Positions 11,218-19,240 of a stretch of DNA of 64,000 bases are shown piece by piece. Position numbers and translations under genes: made by a program. Below the pieces are notes generated by a model. The model saw only the letters and a list, made by a program, of their open reading frames with translations. It was not told the origin of the DNA and searched no databases. The DNA is from Reinekea marina (GTDB lineage: Bacteria > Pseudomonadota > Gammaproteobacteria > Pseudomonadales > Natronospirillaceae), in contig NZ_JAUFQI010000001.1 of the NCBI RefSeq assembly GCF_030409715.1, forward strand, positions 2,592,501 through 2,656,500, written 5' to 3'. Positions within the stretch are counted from its first letter, which is position 1; each line of letters starts with the position of its first letter.

Positions 11218-11360
11218 TAACGCGCATTCAGATCAACACTCGTTAGGGCTCTACTGGAGGCCGTTAAAAAAACTATCGGTGGGGCGTAGCGGTACGAGAT
11301 TGAACTTTTTGTTAGATGCATTGCGCAGTTGGATATTGAGAAAGCCGCCGTTTGTTATAA
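11218..11360 (-). other. Degenerate attC of the ComB-like cassette
   Basis: Begins GTAACGCGC and ends CCGTTTGTTA close to the comB-like stop. Long (about 140 bp) with several internal TTA/TAAC variants, so the true limits are uncertain. Left-most attC-like site of the array. Confidence 0.35.
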
Positions 11361-11369
11361 CCTATTCTC

Positions 11370-12071
11370 TTATCCCATTTCTACATTTACTTTTTCAAGA
11401 TTCAAGTTCCCTGTCTCATCACGAATAGATCGCAATGCAAAGCTGAACCTATTAACATCTAAACACAAATCAAAATCTGATGATAGGCACCACGGTTTAT
11501 TTGGGTCGAAAAATCGTTGTGAGAAGGGAGATTTACGTAAAGTCTCAACAATAGTGGTCTCATCAAACGGTTGGTTGCTTAACAACATCTTAATATATTC
11601 TGCACACAGGTCATCTTCATCAGATTGGTTTTTAGCCTCAAGCCCCATTTTAACCAGTGTTACTTTATCAGGGTTTCTATCTTTAATGTATTTAGCTGTA
11701 GCCTTGGCGTTTACAAATGCTCCCGTAAGAACTTCATCTGCATTTAATGCGTTAACTATTCCTTGGGTACCCGCGTGCGTGGTATGAACAACTGTCTTAC
11801 CTAATAGGTTCGCAGCTATAATTTCTGTTGGAGAGTTCCCATAGTCAAAGCCAGGTAACTTCTTACCTTTCCTTTCACCAATCAGAATCCCGTCAGCAAA
11901 ATTTTTCACTAAATTATATGAGTCATCAACATCACCTACAGGGTATATTTTTGAAACACCCTTGCTAAAGCAATAACAGGCTACAGAAAAAGCCCGAAAA
12001 ACATCAATAACAACGGCTATACCTTCAGCATTCCTAGCCCCATCTACAAAATTTACTATTTCTATTTTCAT
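11370..12071 (-). CDS. ComB / 2-phosphosulfolactate phosphatase family protein
   Basis: 233 residues from MKIEIVNFVDGARN. I chose this start over an upstream in-frame Met because the longer form would read through the neighbouring attC. The family signatures VVIDVFRAFSVACYCF, GERKGKKLPGFDYGNSP, TTHAGTQGIVNAL and TGAFVNAKATAKYI are clear. In archaea and Bacillus, ComB hydrolyses 2-phosphosulfolactate on the coenzyme M or sulfolactate route. No partner genes are present, so the substrate here is unknown. It is the last well-supported cassette at the distal end of the array. Confidence 0.8.
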   Translation of the reverse strand: MKIEIVNFVDGARNAEGIAVVIDVFRAFSVACYCFSKGVSKIYPVGDVDDSYNLVKNFADGILIGERKGKKLPGFDYGNSPTEIIAANLLGKTVVHTTHAGTQGIVNALNADEVLTGAFVNAKATAKYIKDRNPDKVTLVKMGLEAKNQSDEDDLCAEYIKMLLSNQPFDETTIVETLRKSPFSQRFFDPNKPWCLSSDFDLCLDVNRFSFALRSIRDETGNLNLEKVNVEMG

Positions 12072-12098
12072 GCTTTCTCTCAGGGTAACTTGAACATC

Positions 12099-12221
12099 TA
12101 ACGCTGCGTTAAGCGGTGAACGACGCAACCACTTAGCCTAAACCATTGTGCCGCAAACACTTGAGCCGATCTAAACCAAAACTGCCAAACGTGGTAAATC
12201 CGTCTTGAGCGCTTGTTTTGT
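12099..12221 (-). other. attC of the GNAT cassette (12227)
   Basis: Begins TAACGCTGCGTTAAGC and ends GCGCTTGTTTT. About 123 bp, like long VCR-type sites. The right-hand GTTA is changed to GTTT, so recombination may be weakened. Confidence 0.7.
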
Positions 12222-12226
12222 GAATT

Positions 12227-12715
12227 CTAGCGTTCTAGCACCCAAATTTGGTCTGCATAGTCATAGCCATCCGGCTTAATCTCGTGACTAAAAGACATCC
12301 CCAACTTACGCAAAACACCAATCGATCTTAGATTATTTGGATCAACTTGCGCGTATACAATTGATAAGCCGCACTTTTCGAATGCATGCCTAACAATAAA
12401 TCTCGCGGCTTCAGTAGCTAAACCTCTACCCCAGAAACTTGGAAAAATGCGATAACCAATTTCGGGTAACTCTGAATATTTAGAGCGTAGCAAACTGCAA
12501 TAACCGATAACCTCATGTGTTTCAGCCAATACGATTGCAAAAGTACCAAATGAGTCACTCGAAGCGTACTGTGATGCTATAGACTCAAACCACGTATCGA
12601 TATATTCGGACGCAACAAAACCCTCGCTGAACTCCATAACTTGAGGGTCAGAAAGCAGTTTTGAAAAAACTCCAAGATCATCCTCGCAAATTTTTCGCAA
12701 CATGACTTTGCTCAT
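12227..12715 (-). CDS. GNAT acetyltransferase, RimJ/RimL-like
   Basis: 162 residues from MSKVMLRKICEDD; the longer frame upstream would run into attC sequence. The order of segments is that of RimJ/RimL-type acetyltransferases: VIGYCSLLRSKYSELPEIGY, FPSFWGRGLATEAARFIVRHAF (acetyl-CoA loop) and AQVDPNNLRSIGVLRKLGM. It may acetylate a protein N-terminus, an antibiotic or a small amine. Cassette gene with its attC immediately 3'. Confidence 0.88.
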   Translation of the reverse strand: MSKVMLRKICEDDLGVFSKLLSDPQVMEFSEGFVASEYIDTWFESIASQYASSDSFGTFAIVLAETHEVIGYCSLLRSKYSELPEIGYRIFPSFWGRGLATEAARFIVRHAFEKCGLSIVYAQVDPNNLRSIGVLRKLGMSFSHEIKPDGYDYADQIWVLER

Positions 12716-12731
12716 TGAAGCTCCATTTACA

Positions 12732-12856
12732 TAACGCCCGCCATATGCGTCAGACTTTTTGTTGATTGTTTTTGCTAGCGTAATCGTTAAAGGACAAACG
12801 AACAACGGAAAGTTTGTCCAGTCCACGGGCGGCGGTGCATGATGGCATTGTTATGT
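12732..12856 (-). other. attC of the GNAT cassette (12851)
   Basis: About 125 bp, TAACGCCCGCC at the left and GGGCGGCGGTG...ATTGTTATG at the right. The arms CCCGCC/GGGCGG pair, as expected for a long attC hairpin. Confidence 0.85.
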
Positions 12857-13246
12857 GTTTTTAACTGTTGTTCCATTTTCATTTTTTAAAACAATATTCC
12901 AATCAAGCTTAGAGTAGAGTTCAGGGACATCCGTTAGCGCGTATAGCTCTTCCGCTACCTCTTGTGTTTTGTCAATCATTTTAGAAGCAATCCCCATTCC
13001 GCGAAATTTCGGGATTACAAATACAGCATTAATCCAAATTGCTATACTGTCACTCATCGGTACCTGGTAGCTTGTAAATGACAATCCTCCTACTAACTCG
13101 CCATTTATCGATGAGACTATTGGATCAGGTATTTTTACACCTAATTTTTCTTGTTTGAAGCCCTCAAATTCAGGCCACTCCGATTTTAACAGTGAAAATA
13201 GTTTTTCAGCTAATTGGGAGTTAGTTTTTACACTTTTAATTTCCAT
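12851..13246 (-). CDS. GNAT family acetyltransferase
   Basis: 131 residues from MEIKSVKTNSQL; an upstream Met lies in attC sequence. The acetyl-CoA motif is INAVFVIPKFRGMGIASKMI, followed by ELYALTDVPELYSKLDWNIV, the layout of small antibiotic/aminoglycoside-like GNATs. The stop lies within the end of the attC (GTTA). Substrate unknown. Confidence 0.85.
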   Translation of the reverse strand: MEIKSVKTNSQLAEKLFSLLKSEWPEFEGFKQEKLGVKIPDPIVSSINGELVGGLSFTSYQVPMSDSIAIWINAVFVIPKFRGMGIASKMIDKTQEVAEELYALTDVPELYSKLDWNIVLKNENGTTVKNT

Positions 13247-13272
13247 TCGGAGTTCCCTGATGGCTTTACACA

Positions 13273-13326
13273 TAACGCCTATAGCACGCGCGAGTTTACG
13301 AGTCGCCGTGCCTATGATTGTTAAAA
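13273..13326 (-). other. attC of the VOC cassette (13321)
   Basis: Short 54-bp site, TAACGCCTATAG to ATTGTTA, with paired arms GGCACGGCGA-like around a small loop. Same type as the sites at 26566 and 41110 (GCACGCGCGAG core). Confidence 0.85.
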
Positions 13327-13665
13327 CGGCCCTCTCAAGCCAATTAAATTACCAAATGGATCTGTTACTTGGCACATCCATTGGTTTGCCTCAATCTCCA
13401 TTGGTCCTCGGTATATAATAGATCCAATGCTTTTAAACCTTTCCATTTCATATTCTAGGCTTTCTACTAGCCAATAGGTTACTGATCCACTCTTACCAGA
13501 TCCAACCTTTTCATCAGCTAAAACCAATTCTAACGCAAAACCATTTACCTCGAGGAATGTAAAATCGTCAATGGTCCGTACAATTGCATCAGGGAAAGCC
13601 TTTTGGTACCAATCAAGACCTAACTTAAGATCTTCCACATGTATTAGGTTTGCAATAGGTTTCAT
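13321..13665 (-). CDS. VOC family protein
   Basis: 114 residues. Starts MKPIANLIHVEDLKLGLDWY, contains FTFLEVNGFALELVLAD and ends QWMCQVTDPFGNLIGLRGPF, the glyoxalase/bleomycin-resistance pattern with one His and late acidic or Asn positions. Similar small proteins bind metal and act as lyases or drug-binding proteins. Which it is cannot be seen. The stop codon is provided by the attC GTTA. Confidence 0.85.
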   Translation of the reverse strand: MKPIANLIHVEDLKLGLDWYQKAFPDAIVRTIDDFTFLEVNGFALELVLADEKVGSGKSGSVTYWLVESLEYEMERFKSIGSIIYRGPMEIEANQWMCQVTDPFGNLIGLRGPF

Positions 13666-13673
13666 AAGCCTTT

Positions 13674-13730
13674 TAACGCTAGCAGCAGTTGCGCGGGCTT
13701 TTTCGCGTCGACTGCCTGTGTTTGTTAAGT
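13674..13730 (-). other. attC of the hypothetical cassette (13725)
   Basis: 57-bp site of the GCAGTTGCGCGGGCTTTTTCGCGTC type. Almost identical sites occur at 14197, 15639, 21510 and 32736, attached to unrelated genes. Confidence 0.9.
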
Positions 13731-14189
13731 GAAATTGCCACCGATCAGCTCCTTAATTGCAATATATTCATCATATCGAATTTCCTTAATTTCGGGCAAT
13801 CGGTTTGATATGAAGTCAATTACATTTGAATAAGACAATAATTTATAGTGCATGGCACTCTCACGCCTGTGATCCCGAAGCCTATTCTCACTAAAACTAT
13901 CAATCCATATCGAGTTTTCAATTCGCAACATCGGGTAATATATTTTCTTGGCCTCATTTGAAAAAGGAGGCACTGGATCTCCACGTTTCCTGTCCATGTT
14001 AGGATGGCAAAACTCCTCAAGAACCTGAAAGGCTACCACATCCTCAACAGTAATAAGGTAGGACTTTTTCTCATCCATCATACCACTAGCGTAAACCACA
14101 AGATTATTGTCATCTAAACTCATGGTTAGATACTCAGAAAACGTGTCCGGCAGCGCTATTTGTGTGAAGATTCTCTGGTATTTTTCCAT
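13725..14189 (-). CDS. Hypothetical cassette protein
   Basis: 154 residues from MEKYQRIFTQIALPDTFSEY; GTG two codons upstream is an alternative start. No family recognised. It is soluble, acidic and rich in aromatic residues (VVYASGMMDEKKSYLITVEDVVAF; ENSIWIDSFSENRLRDHRRE). The stop is the TAA of the attC end. No Shine-Dalgarno is clear because the start lies only a few bases inside the cassette junction. Confidence 0.75.
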   Translation of the reverse strand: MEKYQRIFTQIALPDTFSEYLTMSLDDNNLVVYASGMMDEKKSYLITVEDVVAFQVLEEFCHPNMDRKRGDPVPPFSNEAKKIYYPMLRIENSIWIDSFSENRLRDHRRESAMHYKLLSYSNVIDFISNRLPEIKEIRYDEYIAIKELIGGNFT

Positions 14190-14196
14190 TATCACT

Positions 14197-14253
14197 TAAC
14201 GCTTGCAGCAGTTGCGCGTGCTTTTTCGCGTCGACTGCCTGTGATTGTTAGGT
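14197..14253 (-). other. attC of the frameshifted cassette (14261)
   Basis: TAACGCTTGCAGCAGTTGCG to ATTGTTA, same short type as 13674. Confidence 0.9.
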
Positions 14254-14260
14254 GGGAAAT

Positions 14261-14577
14261 TTACCATGGGCGCCTACCTTTATTTATTGGTATCACATCA
14301 CCATTTTTTATATTTACAATGAAATCTAGACCAACCCAGTTACCAGCAATTAATTGACCATCCTCAACATGCATATCCATATAAGCCTTATCTTCTGTCG
14401 CTCCACCAGCTGGACACTCCTGTATTATCCAAACAAGACTCCCATCAGCTTTATGAGCCTCAATATTTCTGTTTAATTTTCGCGAGGATAATCTACGAGA
14501 GCTTCATAGGAAGGATACCGTCTAATAATCTCGAGGCCTTCAATTTCAATCCTCTGTTTGATTTCAGCTACTTCCAT
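14261..14577 (-). pseudogene. Frameshifted hypothetical cassette gene
   Basis: The minus strand starts MEVAEIKQRIEIEGLEIIRR and reads 34 codons to a stop in ...VDYPREN. A second frame then continues without a break as RKLNRNIEAHKADGSLVWII to a stop at 14261 (...INKGRRPW). The total length is not a multiple of three, as expected for a single-base indel near 14476. Either the gene is broken or the base call is wrong. The protein would be about 105 residues; family not recognised. Confidence 0.7.
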
Positions 14578-14585
14578 ATTGCACC

Positions 14586-14682
14586 TAACGCCCTGTTAAC
14601 AGGCTAAATATAGTTGGCTAGAATAAGCGACGAAGGAGCAAAAGCCAACTGTATTTTGTCCTTGTTTAACAGCTTGTTAGAG
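14586..14682 (-). other. attC of the GFA cassette (14685)
   Basis: 97-bp site, TAACGCCCTGTTAACAGGC at the left and AACAGCTTGTTAGAG at the right, with AGTTGGCT/AGCCAACT pairing in the arms. Confidence 0.85.
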
Positions 14683-14684
14683 AG

Positions 14685-15092
14685 CTATTTACGGCTAGGC
14701 TCGAACGAGTCATATCTTGGTAGCTTAGCATCTAGTTCTTCCCAATTTGCTTTTGACGAAACAAAATTATGAGAGATTGGGCGTTCTTCTATATCTGAAT
14801 CAAGAATACCCAACCTTAATCTATAACGTGTAGGATCTTGTTCATTTGAACTATAAACTGGAGAGCCACAATTAGTGCAGAAATGCCTATTTTTTCCTGG
14901 CTTAAATGAAAATGTGCTTAAGCTATTCTTGCCTGATGCAATCTCTAAATCTACAGAGTTTATGAAACCATTTGTGGCAAAAGCTGTACCGCTATTTTTT
15001 CTGCACAAAGAACAATGACAGTGAATAATGTCACTGATTTCACCATTTATTTTTATTTGCACTTCGCCGCATAAACACTTGCCTAGATACAT
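14685..15092 (-). CDS. GFA (CENP-V/GFA domain) family protein
   Basis: 135 residues. Zinc-binding cysteines as in glutathione-dependent formaldehyde-activating enzymes: CLCGEVQ near the start, HCHCSLCRKNSGTAFATNGF, and HFCTNCGSPVYSSNEQ. Members bind zinc and act on S-glutathionyl or similar adducts, though most are uncharacterised. Complete, and the only gene of its cassette. Confidence 0.9.
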   Translation of the reverse strand: MYLGKCLCGEVQIKINGEISDIIHCHCSLCRKNSGTAFATNGFINSVDLEIASGKNSLSTFSFKPGKNRHFCTNCGSPVYSSNEQDPTRYRLRLGILDSDIEERPISHNFVSSKANWEELDAKLPRYDSFEPSRK

Positions 15093-15115
15093 AATTCGAT
15101 ATTCCTACAGCTCTC

Positions 15116-15184
15116 TAACGCCCGCATTTACGGCTGGTTTGAAGCGCAGCGGAAAACAAGTCCGACAACATGCGATTGTTAGTT
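15116..15184 (-). other. attC of the hypothetical cassette (15196)
   Basis: 69-bp site, TAACGCCCGCATTTACGGC at the left and ATGCGATTGTTAG at the right. Confidence 0.85.
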
Positions 15185-15195
15185 TTCATTAGCTA

Positions 15196-15621
15196 CTACC
15201 TACTTTTCCAGCTTTTATCGACCTTTAGCCAAAACGCAGGCGTCAGCGATTTTATTTTTTTAAAACTTACCTCTTCCCCATCATGCTCACCAAGAACTTT
15301 GCCCTCAACCATTTCGGCAATTGCGGCCAGAGAGTTTGTTGAGTGAGGCACTTCATCCACATCAGTGCAGGTTTCAGCAAACCAACCTTGATAAAATCTG
15401 CTACAAGGACCGCCCATACCATAGGTGTTTGGGGCGTTAACGTTTTCAATATACTCCCACCAACTTATTGCTTCGATGAGAATTCCACTTTCAATAATTG
15501 CTTTCGCGAAAGAATGATATTTTTCTCTCGATACAATTATGTCGATGTAACCGTCTCCGACAGGCTGCGCTTTATATTCTTCTAACAGCCCATCGAGCCT
15601 TACTTTATCGGACATAGTCAT
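15196..15621 (-). CDS. Hypothetical cassette protein
   Basis: 141 residues, soluble. No family recognised. Contains ISWWEYIENVNAPNTYGMGG followed by PCSRFYQGWFAETCTDVDEV, and ends in a lysine-rich tail. Similar small proteins with WWEY and FYQGW are seen as cassette genes of unknown function. ATG at 15621 or the ATG two codons later are both possible. Confidence 0.75.
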   Translation of the reverse strand: MTMSDKVRLDGLLEEYKAQPVGDGYIDIIVSREKYHSFAKAIIESGILIEAISWWEYIENVNAPNTYGMGGPCSRFYQGWFAETCTDVDEVPHSTNSLAAIAEMVEGKVLGEHDGEEVSFKKIKSLTPAFWLKVDKSWKSR

Positions 15622-15638
15622 GGGCTTATCCTGAAAAC

Positions 15639-15695
15639 TAACGCTTACAGCATTGGCGCGGTCTTTTTCGCGTCCATTGCCTGTGATTGTTAGTT
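15639..15695 (-). other. attC of the secreted-protein cassette (15695)
   Basis: 57-bp site of the GCGCGGTCTTTTTCGCGTCC type (compare 13674). Confidence 0.9.
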
Positions 15696-16177
15696 TATCT
15701 TGCCGATAAACTTGCCAATATTTTATCTAATTCCTCTCGACCTATAAAAACGTCGTCTAATCCTTCATAGGTTACTAAAATCGGACCAGCATTGGTGCCA
15801 ATATACGCAATGATAAAGAAACCATCTGAGGATGTGTTTTTGAAGCTTGCTAGTCTAAAGTTTAAATGAGGCTTAGGTCTAACATCAGCAAACCCTGTTA
15901 CTAACTCTAGAGGCTGATCATTAGGCATTTTAGAATATGTATCTTCAATATAAACCGAAAACTCCACGAACTCCTCAGGACTTTCGAGTGCATAGTTTGA
16001 TGCTATGAAATACCTGTTTTCTGATTGGGAATGAAGACTACCATCTTCCATTTTCTTAGATTGCCAGGTTCCAGGCATGTCAAACGCAAACGGCCCAAGC
16101 TCAATTTTCGTAGGTCCTTGTGCAAATGAAACTTGCATAAATAGAATCGCTGTAATTAAAAAAATTCTCAATTTCAT
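15695..16177 (-). CDS. Secreted hypothetical protein
   Basis: 160 residues with a signal peptide MKLRIFLITAILFMQVSFAQ, so likely periplasmic. The mature part (GPFAFDMPGTWQSKKMEDGS...) resembles small beta-rich proteins of the PsbP/LpqN-like type, but I cannot assign a family. The stop is next to the attC end. Confidence 0.75.
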   Translation of the reverse strand: MKLRIFLITAILFMQVSFAQGPTKIELGPFAFDMPGTWQSKKMEDGSLHSQSENRYFIASNYALESPEEFVEFSVYIEDTYSKMPNDQPLELVTGFADVRPKPHLNFRLASFKNTSSDGFFIIAYIGTNAGPILVTYEGLDDVFIGREELDKILASLSAR

Positions 16178-16186
16178 TCCGTAAAC

Positions 16187-16286
16187 TAACGTCTATATAA
16201 CTGGCGAAATTACGCGCCAGCGTGATTGAGTCCAGCGCGTACCCCGAAGGGGTATTTTACGCGCGAGGTTCATTTACTTGTTAGAA
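16187..16286 (-). other. attC of the pyrophosphatase cassette, copy 1
   Basis: 100-bp site, TAACGTCTATATAACTGGCG to TTACTTGTTAG, with the loop hairpin ACCCCGAAGGGGT. Matches the attC at 23163 except at one or two positions. Confidence 0.92.
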
Positions 16287-16618
16287 GGAGGCCTTAGCAC
16301 CAGAGCTGCACTTTGACTATTAACATTATGAAACTGCTCGATTTCAGCCATTTCACTAGAACTAAACCCTAGAAGAATTTTCACTTCTGCATCTCTTTTA
16401 AACAAGTCAACTGTGGTTATAACACCCGTAACAGAAGTACCGACCTCTTTTACCCATACATCAATGCCTTCCCCATCACCGCCTATAGTACTTTCTAAAT
16501 AACCATAATTGTACGGATAAACGATTCTCTCGAACTTTGGATGAGTACTATTCTTCGGACGATCGATTACTACTTGCGATTCCGAAACCAGTTTATCAAG
16601 TGCGTCCCAGTAGTTCAT
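16274..16618 (-). CDS. Small inorganic-pyrophosphatase family protein, copy 1
   Basis: 114 residues. Segment HPKFERIVYPYNYGYLESTI plus GGDGEGIDVWVKE is the family core of soluble pyrophosphatases (Y-Y/G-D metal site), but the protein is much shorter than the ~175-residue housekeeping enzyme. It may act on pyrophosphate or a related phosphoanhydride. AAGG lies upstream of the ATG. The protein is identical to the one at 23250, from an exactly duplicated cassette. Confidence 0.85.
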   Translation of the reverse strand: MNYWDALDKLVSESQVVIDRPKNSTHPKFERIVYPYNYGYLESTIGGDGEGIDVWVKEVGTSVTGVITTVDLFKRDAEVKILLGFSSSEMAEIEQFHNVNSQSAALVLRPPSNK

Positions 16619-16629
16619 TTAATGCCTTC

Positions 16630-16990
16630 TAACGCAAAGCACTGCGGCGAACGACAGTGAGTCCAGTGCCGTAGGCACGATGCAGCTGCGCCTTGTTACA
16701 AGTAGTGGCTTGTGGCTCTTAACTATCACGTGCCCACGTGCTTTTTAATTTATTGTTTTCCATCAGGCTCCGCTTTTGATGCAGTATTTTTGCTTGATGG
16801 CCTTTTAACTTGCCTGCCAGCTTAACGAGGCCGGCTACTCACTCTACCCTAGCTTGGGAGCGATGACTATTGCGTAAAAGCTAGCCTGTTAAAGTTGTGA
16901 ACCGTTGCAATTAAAACCACAAACTAATACGGGCAAAACTAATCTGTTGGTGCAGGATTCAATAATTAGCTTTGAATGCCCTTCCACCTG
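16630..16990 (-). repeat. Type A non-coding cassette, copy A1
   Basis: attC 16630-16701, then about 290 bp without a credible gene. Contains the family hairpins. The first stem has CATCAGGC/GCTTGATG, a G-T on the + strand, unlike most copies. Confidence 0.92.
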
Positions 16991-17265
16991 TAACGTTGTA
17001 CACAGTGGCGAGCGTGAGCGAGTCCAGTGCCGTAGGCACGATACTGCTGTACTTTGTTAATGTGCATTGACCACCACTGCCTTTATTTTTAGATTACAAA
17101 AGCATAAATACTATGACTTTTGCCACGAATTAGTGCCTTTAATATGCCAGTGGAAAAACCTTTAAGCCACTGGAAATTTAAGCTATTCACGAGGAAACTG
17201 GCGCTAAATTAAAAGACAATTACTACATAGTGCCATTTAGTTTTACATAACCCTCGTCTGCACAA
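16991..17265 (-). repeat. Type B non-coding cassette, copy B1
   Basis: attC 16991-17062 (TAACGTTGTACACAGTGGCG type), then about 200 bp without a gene. Two hairpins: CAAAAG 17097-17102 with CTTTTG 17117-17122, and CCAGTGG 17147-17153 with CCACTGG 17167-17173. Related copies at 21983, 27156 and 41700. Confidence 0.9.
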
Positions 17266-17356
17266 TAACGCCCATATTTTGCGGCGAGTTTACGAGTCCG
17301 AAGCCCGCTTGCGTAGCAAGTTGTTAGCGGGCTTGAACAACAATTTCTTGTTAATA
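17266..17356 (-). other. attC of the membrane-protein cassette (17365)
   Basis: 91-bp site, TAACGCCCATATTTTGCGGC to TTTCTTGTTAA, with AGCCCGCTTGCG/AGCGGGCT arms. Same type as 28284 and 28774. Confidence 0.9.
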
Positions 17357-17364
17357 GTACACGT

Positions 17365-17613
17365 TTAAGGATACTGACATTCTTCAGATTCGGATATTAA
17401 ATTATCCTCTGAGGTATAGCATTCAGCTTTCCCCCAACCCCCTAGGAAAAGAGTGCTTACAGTAAATATAATCGATAATGCCAAACAAACTCTGCTAACG
17501 CGAAGTAATCTAGTCTGACGAATAACCAATGAAATTACCATTAGAATTAGTACCAAAATTGAAACTATCAATCCTGACTGAAACAGAATTGCCGGGTTTT
17601 CTATAAAGTCCAT
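17365..17613 (-). CDS. Small membrane protein
   Basis: 82 residues, two predicted membrane helices (about 12-31 and 40-60), short Cys-containing C-terminal tail (GKAECYTSEDNLISESEECQ). GGAG ribosome binding site before ATG. No family recognised. Confidence 0.75.
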   Translation of the reverse strand: MDFIENPAILFQSGLIVSILVLILMVISLVIRQTRLLRVSRVCLALSIIFTVSTLFLGGWGKAECYTSEDNLISESEECQYP

Positions 17614-17639
17614 TTATACTCCAGTTTTCCTTGTACGAT

Positions 17640-17998
17640 TAACGCAAAGCACTGCGGCGAACGATAGTGAGTCCAGTGCCGTAGGCACGATGCAGCTGCG
17701 CCTTGTTACAATTAGTGGCTTGTGGATCTTTACTATCACGTGCCAGCGTGCTGAACTATTTATTGTTTTCCATCAAGCTCTGCCTTTGGTGCGCAAGTTT
17801 AGCTTGATGACCTTTATACTTGCTTGCCAGCTTAACTAGGCTGCTAATCACTCTACCCTAGCTTGGGAGCGATGACTATTGTGTACAAGCTAGCCTGTTA
17901 AAGTTGTGAGCCGTTGCACTCAAAACCACAAATTTAAACGAGCAATACTATTTTTTGGTGCAGGACTCAATAGTTAGCTTTGAATGCCCTTCCACCTG
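17640..17998 (-). repeat. Type A non-coding cassette, copy A2
   Basis: attC 17640-17711. Nearly identical to A18 (42336), including the GGATCTTTACT and GCTGCTAATC variants, so the two are a recent duplication. The second stem is broken here (GCTGC instead of GCTGGC). Confidence 0.92.
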
Positions 17999-18068
17999 TA
18001 ACGCCCAAAGCAGCGGCGCGCGTTAGCGCGTCCAGCCCGCAGGGCGATGCTGCCTTTGTTTGTTAAGG
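17999..18068 (-). other. attC of the membrane-protein cassette (18075)
   Basis: 70-bp site, TAACGCCCAAAGCAGCGG to CTTTGTTTGTTAAG, with the GCGCGCGTTAGCGCG loop. Confidence 0.88.
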
Positions 18069-18074
18069 TGCTTA

Positions 18075-18431
18075 CTAGCGGAATAGGGGTAAACATAATA
18101 TAACCACCAGTGAACACATACCAAATAATAGAGTAGCTGCACCAACCCATGATAAAAATTTAGCTTGTTGGTAGTTATGCCGCTTGTGTAGGAACTTACC
18201 TGCAAATAACCAAGTGCCTGCACCGAGATAAATTGTGCATAGTAGTCTGGCTTCGACACCATAAAAAGTAACGAAAGTTCCGATTGGTGGATTGCCTCTA
18301 CCAAGTAACGTACAGCTGCCTTGAATTAGCGAATAGACACCATAACCAAACAACGCACTAGATAAAATAAGGCCTAGTAGCACCATCTCTACTTTTTCAA
18401 ATTTAGGCTGTGGCTTTATGCTGATGCTCAT
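18075..18431 (-). CDS. Small membrane protein, related to the one at 43574
   Basis: 118 residues with three predicted membrane helices (about 17-37, 58-78, 92-113). The opening PKFEKVEMVLLGLILSSALF matches the pattern PRYAKVEVVVLGIIVPTTIA of the cassette protein at 43574, with the same helix spacing, so they look like distant paralogues. Function unknown. Confidence 0.75.
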   Translation of the reverse strand: MSISIKPQPKFEKVEMVLLGLILSSALFGYGVYSLIQGSCTLLGRGNPPIGTFVTFYGVEARLLCTIYLGAGTWLFAGKFLHKRHNYQQAKFLSWVGAATLLFGMCSLVVILCLPLFR

Positions 18432-18447
18432 TATTCGTTTTGCACCT

Positions 18448-18546
18448 TAACGTTTGCGATTACCGGCGAAATGAGCGCCAGCGAAATTGAGTCCAGCGCT
18501 TACCCCGAAGGGGTGTTTTAGCGCGAGGTACATTGCTTTGTTACTT
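18448..18546 (-). other. attC of the membrane-protein cassette (18541)
   Basis: 99-bp site, TAACGTTTGCGATTACCGGC to GCTTTGTTAC, with the ACCCCGAAGGGGT hairpin also seen at 16187. Confidence 0.88.
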
Positions 18547-18759
18547 TTCATGGAGCAACGGTGCTTCATAGCTGGCTGGCTTACGAATAACCCAGTACCA
18601 AAATGTATGGCTGCCTGCTAGAACTACTGCAATATTCTTTACCCAAAATAAAGGCTCATGTGCATAGTTTCTAAAGTACACTACTAGTGTCGCTATCGCA
18701 GCAATGCAGATCAGAAGACCAAGCCAACCGAATACTCTCATAAATACTTTAAGCAACAA
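18541..18759 (-). CDS. Small membrane protein (TTG start)
   Basis: 72 residues, two predicted helices (about 7-29 and 40-60). A strong GGGAGGTG ribosome binding site lies directly before two TTG codons. The second (18756) has the better spacing, and the first ATG is too far downstream, so a TTG start is likely. The stop is inside the attC. Confidence 0.65.
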   Translation of the reverse strand: MLLKVFMRVFGWLGLLICIAAIATLVVYFRNYAHEPLFWVKNIAVVLAGSHTFWYWVIRKPASYEAPLLHEK

Positions 18760-18778
18760 TCACCTCCCTGATCAAAAG

Positions 18779-19138
18779 TAACGCAAAGCACTGCGGCGAA
18801 CGACAGTGAGTCCAGTGCCGTAGGCACGATGCAGCTGCGCCTTGTTACAAGGAGTGGCCTGTGGCTCTTAACTATCACGTGCCTACGTGCTTTATAATTT
18901 ATTGTTTTCCTTCAAGCTTCGCCTTTGGCGCGGTATTTAAGCTTGATGTCCTTTAAATTTGGCTGCCAGCTTAACGAGGCAGGCTATTCACTCTACCCTA
19001 GCTTGGGAGCGATGACTATTGCGTACAAGCTAGCCTTTGAAAGTTGTGAGCCATTGCACTTAAAACCACAAGTTAATACGGGCAAAACTATATTTTGGTG
19101 CAGACTACACTCAATAGTCTTTAATACTTTTCCACCTG
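18779..19138 (-). repeat. Type A non-coding cassette, copy A3
   Basis: attC 18779-18850. First stem CAAGCTT/AAGCTTG encloses an extra CGCC/GGCG inner hairpin. No gene. Confidence 0.92.
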
Positions 19139-19240
19139 TAACGCCCCTAAACTGCGGCGCAATGAAGCGCAGCGTAATGAAGTCCGATGCCCGCCGCGGA
19201 GCGGTTATTGGCGGGCATGAACAGCTTTGGTTTGTTAAAC
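19139..19240 (-). other. attC of the membrane-protein cassette (19235)
   Basis: 102-bp site, TAACGCCCCTAAACTGCGGC to TTTGTTAAAC, with a CCCGCCGCGGAGCGG loop; like 29512. Confidence 0.88.

Noticed and set aside
11329..11787. Plus-strand 152-aa ORF
   Set aside because: It lies antisense to the ComB-like gene, which has clear family motifs.
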